From Cytophagaceae bacterium (lineage in GTDB: Bacteria; Bacteroidota; Bacteroidia; Cytophagales; Spirosomataceae), in assembly GCA_947459055.1 (NCBI GenBank), contig CANHCG010000098.1:1-6686 (forward strand): a DNA stretch of 6,686 nucleotides, read 5' to 3'. Position 1 is the stretch's first letter. Every line of letters starts with the position of its first letter. Made by a program: the position numbers and the translations under genes. Of the stretch, positions 1-6,320 are shown one piece after another. The notes under the pieces are model-generated. The model ran no database searches. It was not told the DNA's origin and saw only the letters and a list, made by a program, of their open reading frames with translations.

Positions 1-793
1 CGGTGATCGTAGAAAAGCAATGTTAGAAGATATTGCTATCCTAACCGGAGGTACTGTAATCGCAGAAGAGCGTGGATTTAAATTAGAAAATGCGACGATC
101 GAATATTTAGGTCAAGCAGAAAAAGTGATTATCGATAAAGATAATACAACCGTTGTAAATGGTTCTGGATCAAAAGATGATATCACAAATCGGGTGAATC
201 AGATTAAATCTCAAATCGAAAATACAACTTCAGATTACGATCGTGAAAAATTACAAGAGCGCTTAGCCAAATTATCTGGCGGTGTTGCTATTTTGTACAT
301 TGGAGCAGCGACTGAAGTTGAAATGAAAGAAAAGAAAGACCGTGTAGATGATGCATTACATGCGACACGCGCAGCGGTAGAAGAAGGAATCATTGCCGGT
401 GGTGGTGTAGCGTTAATTCGTGCGATAGCTTCTTTGGATAAGTTAAAAGGAGAAAACGAAGATCAAACGACAGGTATCAACATCATTCGTCAAGCAGTAG
501 AATCTCCATTACGTACAATTGTTTCTAACGCAGGTGGCGAAGCTTCTGTCGTTGTTAATGCAGTTCGTGCAGGTAAAGATGATTTCGGATATAATGCACG
601 CGAGGATAAATATGAAAATATGATTGCGGCGGGTATTATTGACCCTACGAAAGTAACACGATTAGTCTTAGAAAATGCAGCTTCTATTGCTGGATTGCTT
701 TTAACAACTGAATGTGTTATTGCTGATAAACCAGCTAACGAAGCAGCTCATAGCCATGCACCAGGTGGTGGTGGAATGGGTGGTATGATGTAA
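1..793 (+). CDS. groEL: Chaperonin GroEL (Hsp60), C-terminal half, cut by the left window edge
   Basis: GroEL is the ATP-dependent cytosolic double-ring folding chaperone that works with the GroES lid. The frame is open from the first base: codons from position 2 read [12 protein letters not shown], which lies near residue 282 of E. coli GroEL, so about half of a usual ~545-residue protein is present. It covers the end of the apical domain, the second intermediate segment ([11 protein letters not shown], then the GGVA stretch) and the second equatorial segment. The second Asp of RVDDALHA, near base 350, corresponds to the ATP-hydrolysis aspartate (E. coli D398). AGGGVALIR and DPTKVTR, both conserved GroEL stretches, follow. 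The C-terminus is the Gly/Met-rich tail GGGGMGGMM seen in bacterial GroEL. The methionine at base 20 is internal, not a start. No stop or frameshift is visible. A groES gene is expected upstream, outside the window. Confidence 0.98.
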   Translation, partial: GDRRKAMLEDIAILTGGTVIAEERGFKLENATIEYLGQAEKVIIDKDNTTVVNGSGSKDDITNRVNQIKSQIENTTSDYDREKLQERLAKLSGGVAILYIGAATEVEMKEKKDRVDDALHATRAAVEEGIIAGGGVALIRAIASLDKLKGENEDQTTGINIIRQAVESPLRTIVSNAGGEASVVVNAVRAGKDDFGYNAREDKYENMIAAGIIDPTKVTRLVLENAASIAGLLLTTECVIADKPANEAAHSHAPGGGGMGGMM

Positions 794-812
794 TTTTAGT
801 TAAATTAAATTC

Positions 813-844
813 AAAACTCCCCAATTCATTGGGGAGTTTTTTTT
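813..844 (+). terminator. Intrinsic (Rho-independent) terminator of groEL
   Basis: Bases 813-822 (AAAACTCCCC) pair perfectly with 831-840 (GGGGAGTTTT). Two further A-T pairs can form inside, leaving a TTCA tetraloop, so the stem is up to 12 bp with a CTCCCC/GGGGAG core. A run of eight T (837-844) follows the core. The hairpin begins 20 bases after the groEL stop. Because A-runs precede the stem it could in principle act on the other strand too, but no minus-strand gene ends here. The T-run ends only seven bases before the next start codon, at 852. Confidence 0.93.
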
Positions 845-851
845 AGTTCAT

Positions 852-1388
852 ATGAAAAGAATCGCCATTGATATGGACGATGTTTTAGCAGACACATCCA
901 TCAAAATTATTTCTGAAATTAATAAGCGCTTGAATAAATCTTATTCGATGCCTGCTTTGCTCAACAATGATTCATTAAAATTAGAGTTTTATCAGGATTA
1001 CCTAGCTACTAATTCATTTTTAAAAGAACCAGGATTTTTTTTAGACATTCCTGTAAAAGAAAAGGCGATTGAGGTAGTACAGGAATTAAGCAAGCATTAT
1101 GAAATTTTTATTGTATCAGCAGCTACTGAATTCCCTGAGTCTCTGAAAGAAAAATTAACATGGTTGGAAGCGCATTTTCCATTTATCTCATGGACACATG
1201 TTGTATTTTGTGGGCATAAATACATGATTCAGGCAGATTATTTAATTGATGACCACGAAAAAAATTTAAAAACCTTTACGAATGGGACTCCTCTCCTATT
1301 TTCAGCACTTCACAATTTACATATACATGATTACCAACGCGTAAACTCTTGGGAGGAGATTGCCAATTTATTATTACCTAATGAATAA
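852..1388 (+). CDS. 5'(3')-deoxyribonucleotidase-like HAD phosphatase
   Basis: The 178-residue cytosolic protein has the HAD phosphatase layout of the 5'(3')-deoxyribonucleotidase (NT5C) family, which dephosphorylates deoxynucleoside monophosphates. Motif I is DMDDVLAD at residues 7-14, with D7 the expected nucleophile and D9 the expected acid/base. Motif II is S89 in IFIVSAAT. The motif III lysine is probably K123 in CGHKYMI. Motif IV is DYLIDDHEKN with the metal-binding D133/D134. The segment between motifs I and II is a small helical cap, and the length suits the family. The ATG at 852 starts just before the first beta strand (KRIAIDMDD), so it is very likely right although no Shine-Dalgarno is present. 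The gene overlaps the next one by 8 bases, suggesting co-transcription with two transporters and a regulator. Substrate is inferred from family only; a sugar phosphate or another phosphomonoester is possible. Confidence 0.86.
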   Translation: MKRIAIDMDDVLADTSIKIISEINKRLNKSYSMPALLNNDSLKLEFYQDYLATNSFLKEPGFFLDIPVKEKAIEVVQELSKHYEIFIVSAATEFPESLKEKLTWLEAHFPFISWTHVVFCGHKYMIQADYLIDDHEKNLKTFTNGTPLLFSALHNLHIHDYQRVNSWEEIANLLLPNE

Positions 1389-2541
1389 AAATCGGTTTTC
1401 CATCAGTTTATTATTTTTTCTATGCGGATTAAACTTCGCCAGTTGGGCCACCCGAATCCCTGATTTCAAAGAAACTTTGTCCCTTTCTGATGCGGCATTA
1501 GGGACTGTATTGATGGGTTTGCCAATTGGTTCAATGGTTTCTTTGCCGTTAGCCGGTTGGTTGATTTCAAAATTTGAATCTGCCTATATCTGTCTTGTAG
1601 CCGTTATTTTATACATTCTTATTTTACCCTTGTTTGGATTTATTTCGAGTCCTATTCAGTTATTCCTAAGTTTATTTGCTTTTGGTATGGCCGGCGATAT
1701 ATTAAATATTGCCATGAACACACAAGTAGTGAGCTTAGAAAGCATCTTGAATAAAATAGTTATGTCAAGCTTTCATGCCATCTTTTCAGTTGGTCTTATG
1801 CTCGGGGCCTTTATTGGAGGATATCTAATCAAGTACAATATCAGTTTACAAGATCATTTTTTATTAATCAGTTTGGCTAATTTAGTGGGAATACCGTTGT
1901 TTTACAAAGGTTTATTAGCCGATGGATTCAAAAATAAATCGGATGCAAAACCCGAAAAAGTTCATTTTTTCAAAATAGGAAAATACCTCATGATACTTTC
2001 TTTCATTGCATTTGGTGGTATGCTTTGTGAGGGTGCCATGGCTGATTGGATAACACTTTATGTTATAGAAAGTGCTGTTGAAAATCCATTTCCTATCACT
2101 ATTGGCTTTACATCTTTTGCATTTGCTATGGTGGTAGGTAGATTTATTGGTGATTATCTTTCTAATAGATTTGAAGTACGTAGTATATTGATTTTTAATG
2201 GTTTATCAATTGCATTAGGTATAAGCATAGGATTAATGTCAACCAATATTTATTTAATTATTTTAGGTTGTGCCGTGGCAGGATTGGGTATATCAACGAT
2301 CGTGCCTATCATCTATTCAAAAGCTGGTACTGCAAAAAACATGAGCCCATCGATGGCACTAGCTAGTGTATCCACCATCGCGTATGTTGGATTTTTATTA
2401 GGACCCGTATTAATCGGATTTTTGTCAGAATATTTTGGTTTAAAAAGTGCATTAACCTTATTAATTCTTTTAGGTGTCATTATTAGTATCTTATCTAAGT
2501 ATTATTTAACATTAAGTTTAAATCCCGAAAATCATGAATAA
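1381..2541 (+). CDS. MFS transporter of the YbjJ / fucose-permease-like type
   Basis: This is a 386-residue, highly hydrophobic inner-membrane protein with about twelve predicted helices and a hydrophilic central loop around residues 183-199, as in major facilitator superfamily carriers. The N-terminus (NFASWATRIPDFK, residues 18-30) followed by LSDAALGTVLMGLPIGSMVS resembles E. coli YbjJ. Other family-like stretches are DILNIAMNTQ (106-115), SSFHAIFSVG (129-138), CEGAMADWITLYV (216-228) and GRFIGDYLSNRF (253-264). I chose the ATG at 1381. The frame stays open upstream to a TTG at 1360, but that adds only seven residues and has no reasonable ribosome site. The chosen start overlaps the previous stop in ATGAATAA, and the same eight bases join this gene to the next transporter. 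Substrate is unknown: members of this branch are poorly characterised, and sugars or export of small metabolites are both possible. Confidence 0.85.
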   Translation: MNKNRFSISLLFFLCGLNFASWATRIPDFKETLSLSDAALGTVLMGLPIGSMVSLPLAGWLISKFESAYICLVAVILYILILPLFGFISSPIQLFLSLFAFGMAGDILNIAMNTQVVSLESILNKIVMSSFHAIFSVGLMLGAFIGGYLIKYNISLQDHFLLISLANLVGIPLFYKGLLADGFKNKSDAKPEKVHFFKIGKYLMILSFIAFGGMLCEGAMADWITLYVIESAVENPFPITIGFTSFAFAMVVGRFIGDYLSNRFEVRSILIFNGLSIALGISIGLMSTNIYLIILGCAVAGLGISTIVPIIYSKAGTAKNMSPSMALASVSTIAYVGFLLGPVLIGFLSEYFGLKSALTLLILLGVIISILSKYYLTLSLNPENHE

Positions 2542-3841
2542 ACACGTATTATTTTGGTCCATTACCGTAGGTTTAGGCGGAATGTTATTTGGTTTGGATG
2601 TAGCGGTTATTTCGGGTGCAGAATTAGCGATACAAGCCTTGTGGAAGTTGGACAGTTGGACTCACGGTCTAGCTATCGCAACCGCATTATATGGTACTGT
2701 TGTAGGCGCAGCCTTAGGCGGCATTCCAGCTGATCGTTTTGGTCGGAAACCAACACTTTTATGGATTGGTGTATCCTTTTTTGTATCATCGATTGGTGCT
2801 GCCCTAGCAAGTAATGTAGAGTATTTCATGTTATTCAGATTTTTAGGTGGACTAGGTATCGGTGCTTCATCCGTAGTAGCCCCGATTTACATCTCAGAAA
2901 TAGCACCAGCGAAACATCGTGGTAAACTTGTGATATCATTTCAGTTGAATGTGGTATTAGGTATTCTAATTGCCTATATCTCTAATTATTTCATTCAAGG
3001 CATGGAAAATGATTGGCGAATCATGCTAGGTGTAGTAGGTATTCCAAGCCTGTTATTTTCAATTTTAATCTTGTTTACTCCAGAAACACCCACATTCCTT
3101 TTATTAAAAAGAAATGATCTTGAAGGGGCTAAGAAAGTCCTGGCTTTGGCAGATCCAAATCCAGAAGAAACGATCCAACGAATCACTGAAAATCAAAAAA
3201 CTCAAATTCAAGGTGAACGTTTATTTTCCAAAAAATTTATAACTCCCCTTGTCTTATCGTTTCTTTTCTCTTTCTTCAATCAAATGTCGGGGATTAATGC
3301 CATCATTTACTATGCCCCACGGATCTATGAATTAACAGGTTTAGGTAAGGAAAGTGCTTTGTTATCTACAGCAGGTATAGGTTTGGCTAACTTACTATTT
3401 ACTATGGTCGGTTGGTATTTCATTGATCGCGTAGGTCGTCGTAAATTAATGTACATCGGTTCATTTGGCTATATAATATCCTTGGGCTTAATTACTTTGT
3501 CCTTCTATCAAGAGAGTTTTGCTATGGTACCTTTATACATATTTGTGTTCATTGCCTCACATGCTATTGGCCAAGGTTCTGTAATATGGGTATTTATCTC
3601 TGAAATATTTCCGAATTCTGTTCGTGCCTCAGGCATGGCTTGGGGGTCATTAACTCATTGGGTATTAGCCGCATTGGTAGCTAACTTTTTTCCAATATTC
3701 ACGGAAATGTTTGGTGGAACAGTTATTTTTGGATTCTTTGGCTTGATGATGATAGGCCAATTAGCCTATGTCATGTTTATGATGCCAGAAACCAAAGGAA
3801 CATCTTTGGAAGAAATTGAAAAACAAATGATAATCCATTAA
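2534..3841 (+). CDS. Sugar porter family MFS transporter (XylE/GLUT-like), probable H+ symporter
   Basis: The 435-residue, twelve-helix inner-membrane carrier has the complete sugar porter signature set: FGLDVAVISG (20-29), ADRFGRKP (66-73), FRFLGGLGIGASS (101-113), ISEIAPAKHRGKL (120-132), a variant PETPTFL (183-189), NQMSGINAIIYYAPRIYE (249-266), DRVGRRKL (298-305), ISEIFPNSVRASG (355-367) and the final PETKG (418-422). Compared from memory with E. coli XylE, D22 matches the proton-coupling Asp27 and R102 matches Arg133, favouring H+-driven uptake. Sugar-site residues Q137, Q250, N255, W352 and W376 match XylE Q168, Q289, N294, W392 and W416, but N249, I144 and H375 replace Q288, Q175 and Q415. 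A hexose or pentose is therefore likely, with specificity that may differ from xylose. The ATG at 2534 overlaps the upstream stop by 8 bases, and the GntR gene follows after 6 bases. Confidence 0.93.
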   Translation: MNKHVLFWSITVGLGGMLFGLDVAVISGAELAIQALWKLDSWTHGLAIATALYGTVVGAALGGIPADRFGRKPTLLWIGVSFFVSSIGAALASNVEYFMLFRFLGGLGIGASSVVAPIYISEIAPAKHRGKLVISFQLNVVLGILIAYISNYFIQGMENDWRIMLGVVGIPSLLFSILILFTPETPTFLLLKRNDLEGAKKVLALADPNPEETIQRITENQKTQIQGERLFSKKFITPLVLSFLFSFFNQMSGINAIIYYAPRIYELTGLGKESALLSTAGIGLANLLFTMVGWYFIDRVGRRKLMYIGSFGYIISLGLITLSFYQESFAMVPLYIFVFIASHAIGQGSVIWVFISEIFPNSVRASGMAWGSLTHWVLAALVANFFPIFTEMFGGTVIFGFFGLMMIGQLAYVMFMMPETKGTSLEEIEKQMIIH

Positions 3842-3847
3842 TGAGGT

Positions 3848-4855
3848 ATGATACATTTTGATCCATCAAATAATAAACCGAAATACCAACAATTAATTGA
3901 CAGCATCATTGATGCCATTGATTCCGGTGAATTTGAACGTGGAAAACAACTCCCCTCCATCAATGTCGTGGCCAATGAATTTAATATGGCACGTATGACC
4001 GTAACGAAAGCCTACGATGAATTACGTGAGCGAGGTCTAATTACCTCGCATCATGGAAAAGGTTTTTATGTGGCAAGTACGGATACACGAAGTAACTTAC
4101 ATGTATTCATTTTAATGGATGCGTTGACCCCTTATAAGGAAATACTATTAGAAAGTATTTTAGCTCATTTAGGAGAAGGTGTTACCCATTCCTTATTTTT
4201 CCATTATCATAATATTCAAGTATTTGAAAACTTAATTAATAATAATTTAGGAAAATTTAACCATTACATCATTTTACCTCATTTTAATATATCTGTATCC
4301 AAGATTATTTCTAAAATACCTAAAGACAAATTATTGATCTTAGATATTGATGTCAAAGAATTTTCGAGTGATTATGCCATTTTGTATCAAAACTTTGAAA
4401 AAAACATTTACAATGGCCTTCTTAGCTGCTTGGAAAAAATTCAAAAATACGAAGCACTTAATCTAGTTTTGAGTCAAAAGAGCTTCCAATACACACCCAA
4501 AGGTATTATTAAAGGATTTACTAAATTCTGTGAAGAACATTCAATAGCACATGACATCATTCCAGATTTAGAAGCTGAATATGATTTAAAGGAAAATCAG
4601 GCGTATATCGTATTCAGAGAAATCGATTTGATCAAGATGATCAATTGGGCCTCAAAAAAACAGTGGCAATTCGGCAAACATTTAGGTGTATTATCTTATG
4701 ACGATACGCCATTAAAGGAAATCATTTCAGAGGGAATATCAGTCATTTCAAACAACTTTTCCCTCATGGGAAAACGGGCGGCAGAAATGATTTTAAATAA
4801 GGAAAAAGGACGCTTTTCGAATGATTTTTATTTTGAAGATCGTAATTCCTTATAA
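3848..4855 (+). CDS. GntR-type transcriptional regulator with LacI-like ligand-binding domain
   Basis: This 335-residue cytosolic regulator is a two-part protein. Residues 1-77 form a GntR winged helix-turn-helix: PKYQQLIDSI, then the GKQLPSINVVANEF stretch (32-45), the recognition helix region ARMTVTKAYDELRERGLI (48-65) and the wing HHGKGFYV (68-75). From about residue 84 the protein does not look like the FadR, HutC or MocR effector domains. It looks like a periplasmic-binding-protein/LacI fold: an opening strand LHVFILMDA, and near the end GVLSYDDTPLKEI (280-292) followed by SVISNNFSLMGKRAAEMIL (298-316), the usual place of the LacI-family inter-lobe hinge and closing helix. Such chimeras, like Bacillus AraR, normally sense a sugar or its derivative. 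Placed 6 bases after the sugar porter, it probably controls this operon and itself. The effector is unknown. The stop overlaps the convergent GNAT gene by 6 bases, and no terminator is seen. Confidence 0.9.
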   Translation: MIHFDPSNNKPKYQQLIDSIIDAIDSGEFERGKQLPSINVVANEFNMARMTVTKAYDELRERGLITSHHGKGFYVASTDTRSNLHVFILMDALTPYKEILLESILAHLGEGVTHSLFFHYHNIQVFENLINNNLGKFNHYIILPHFNISVSKIISKIPKDKLLILDIDVKEFSSDYAILYQNFEKNIYNGLLSCLEKIQKYEALNLVLSQKSFQYTPKGIIKGFTKFCEEHSIAHDIIPDLEAEYDLKENQAYIVFREIDLIKMINWASKKQWQFGKHLGVLSYDDTPLKEIISEGISVISNNFSLMGKRAAEMILNKEKGRFSNDFYFEDRNSL

Positions 4856-5302
4856 ATTCAAATGAACATTTATCCATTCTCCATCTAATTTCACTCCATA
4901 GCGTTCATAAAATTTAATCGCAGGTGTATTCCAGTCTAATACTTGCCACATCATTCCACTAGATTTTGTACGTTTGGCTTCTTCAATTGTCGCTTCAATC
5001 AATATTTTGCCATAACCTCGGCCCCTAAATTCTTCCTTTACAAAAAGATCTTCGAGGTAAAAACGCTTCCCTTTCCATGTGGAAAAGCGATAATACCAAA
5101 GTGCAAATCCAGCTAACTTATCACCTTCAAAGAGTAAAAAACAATCAAATAATGGATTTTCACAAAAACCATTTTCGATATAATCAGCCTCTGTCGCAGT
5201 AACTTCTTCGGGAGCCTTTTCAAAAAGTGCTAGTTCTTTTACTAAAGAAAAAATCAAAGGAATATCTGATATTTCAGCCCTACGTAAAATGTAATTATCC
5301 AT
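4850..5302 (-). CDS. GNAT N-acetyltransferase, spermidine/spermine (or thialysine) N-acetyltransferase-like
   Basis: The 150-residue cytosolic enzyme is complete and transfers acetyl from acetyl-CoA to an amine. It resembles the SSAT (diamine acetyltransferase) branch of GNAT. Residues 22-38 (KELALFEKAPEEVTATE) correspond to the SSAT KELA...E...V..TE pattern, and ENGFCENPLFDC (43-54) to its GF.E.P...C stretch. YLEDLFV (82-88) carries the acidic pair E84/D85 that binds polyamine amines in SSAT. The acetyl-CoA pyrophosphate loop is RGRGYGK (93-99). WNTPAIKFYERYGV (124-137) includes Y132, matching the catalytic tyrosine (SSAT Y140). W76 also fits an SSAT substrate-site position. The ATG at 5302-5300 lies inside the end of the rluD-like gene (8-base overlap), so the two are probably co-transcribed. 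Polyamine versus thialysine or another amine cannot be decided from sequence. Confidence 0.88.
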   Translation of the reverse strand: MDNYILRRAEISDIPLIFSLVKELALFEKAPEEVTATEADYIENGFCENPLFDCFLLFEGDKLAGFALWYYRFSTWKGKRFYLEDLFVKEEFRGRGYGKILIEATIEEAKRTKSSGMMWQVLDWNTPAIKFYERYGVKLDGEWINVHLNL

Positions 5303-6320
5303 GTAATGCTCGTAATTTTAACAATAAATCAGCCATGTCTTGCGGAAAATCCTTTTTAAAATGTATCATTTCATGCGTAGTGGGGTGTTCGAACCCCAAT
5401 GAATAAGCATGCAAGGCTTGCCTTGAACAAAGTTTAAACATATTTTCAACGAAGGTTTTAAAATTAGCCATCGTACTCATAAACCGGATTTTATCGCCAC
5501 CATAAGATGCATCCGAAATCAATGGATGCCCCATGGATAACGCATGTGCCCGAATTTGATGGGTCCGACCTGTTTCCAAATTAAACTTAAGTAAAGAACA
5601 AAAGCCAAAAGATTCCACCAACTCATAATGAGATATAGCTAATTTGCCTTCCTCCGAATCTTCCGACAACATTGTCATTACTTTCCGATCTTTTGGATTT
5701 CGTGTAATTTTTCCTCGTAAGGTTCCTTTCGGAATTTTGGGAACTCCCCATACAATGGCATAATATGTACGTTCAATGGTATGATCAAAAAATTGTTTGG
5801 CCAGATAGCTTAGGGCAAAGTCAGATTTGGCAACAACTAAAATTCCCGAGGTATCTTTATCAATTCGATGAACTAAACCAGGACGAATGGATTTTTGACC
5901 GGGTAATTGTTGACAATGAAATAACAAGGCATTCACTAAAGTCCCTGACCAATTGCCATGCGCTGGATGAACCACCATTCCAGCTTCTTTATTAACTAAA
6001 ATCAAATCATCATCCTCGTATATTATATCAATCGGGATATTTTCTGGATATACTTCGGTATCTCGTGGAGGATGCGAAAAAGAAACCGAAATTTGATCGA
6101 ATGGTTTGACACGGTAATTCGATTTAATTGAAAGATTATTCACCTTAACTGAACCTGCCTCAATCCCTACTTGAATTTTCGATCGACTTGCATTCGAAAT
6201 TTTTAATAATAAATATTTATCTATTCTAAGTAATTGTTGACCTTTGTCCACGACAAAATTGAAATGCTCAAATAAGTCATCTTCGGAATCAATCGGATCT
6301 AAATTTGGATCTATGGACAT
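5295..6320 (-). CDS. rluD: RluA/RluD family 23S rRNA pseudouridine synthase
   Basis: The 341-residue cytosolic enzyme isomerises uridine to pseudouridine in large-subunit rRNA. RluD itself modifies helix 69 (E. coli 1911, 1915, 1917). An N-terminal S4 RNA-binding domain spans about residues 30-80 (LLRIDKYLLLKISNASRSK, then VKVNN). The catalytic domain opens with DIIYEDDDLILVNKEAGMVVHP and contains motif II HRIDKDTSG (151-159) with catalytic D154, ERTYYAIVWG (183-192), and motif III ETGRTHQIRAHA (249-260). HPLISDASYGG and ALHAYSLGFEHP complete the family pattern. S4 plus this motif set and length favour RluD over RluA, but RluC-type specificity is not excluded, so the symbol is tentative. The ATG at 6320-6318 is preferred because the acidic leader before FVVDKGQ looks like that of Bacteroidota homologues and the next methionine is residue 115. 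This start overlaps the start of the divergent PLP-enzyme gene by 8 bases. Confidence 0.93.
   Translation of the reverse strand: MSIDPNLDPIDSEDDLFEHFNFVVDKGQQLLRIDKYLLLKISNASRSKIQVGIEAGSVKVNNLSIKSNYRVKPFDQISVSFSHPPRDTEVYPENIPIDIIYEDDDLILVNKEAGMVVHPAHGNWSGTLVNALLFHCQQLPGQKSIRPGLVHRIDKDTSGILVVAKSDFALSYLAKQFFDHTIERTYYAIVWGVPKIPKGTLRGKITRNPKDRKVMTMLSEDSEEGKLAISHYELVESFGFCSLLKFNLETGRTHQIRAHALSMGHPLISDASYGGDKIRFMSTMANFKTFVENMFKLCSRQALHAYSLGFEHPTTHEMIHFKKDFPQDMADLLLKLRALHG
6300..6307 (+). promoter_or_regulatory. Possible Bacteroidota -7 promoter element (TAnnTTTG)
   Basis: Bases 6300-6307 read TAAATTTG, an exact fit to the Bacteroidota -7 consensus TAnnTTTG. The start codon of the PLP-enzyme gene lies at 6313, so transcription from this element would begin within a few bases of the ATG and give a nearly leaderless mRNA. 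No clear TTG -33 box is seen about 20 bases upstream, and the element lies within the rluD-like coding region. Chance occurrence in AT-rich DNA is a real possibility. Confidence 0.3.

Noticed and set aside
800..808. AT-only palindrome TTAAATTAA as a possible operator before the transport operon
   Set aside because: It is short and of low complexity, so it is easily expected by chance in an AT-rich spacer, and it does not extend into flanking bases.
1360..1380. TTG codon extending the first MFS transporter by seven residues, just after a GGAGGAG string at 1351-1356
   Set aside because: The purine string nearly touches the TTG, so it is not at a working distance, and it is coding sequence of the upstream gene. 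The extension MPIYYYL is not expected for the family. ATG at 1381 gives a normal N-terminus and the 8-base overlap seen at the next junction.
2995..3186. Minus-strand open frame of 63 codons inside the sugar porter gene
   Set aside because: It is antisense to a well-conserved coding region, shows no recognisable motif and has no gene-like context.
5765..5995. Plus-strand open frame of 76 codons opposite the pseudouridine synthase
   Set aside because: It lies across the catalytic HRIDKDTSG region of the real gene and its translation has no family-like features.
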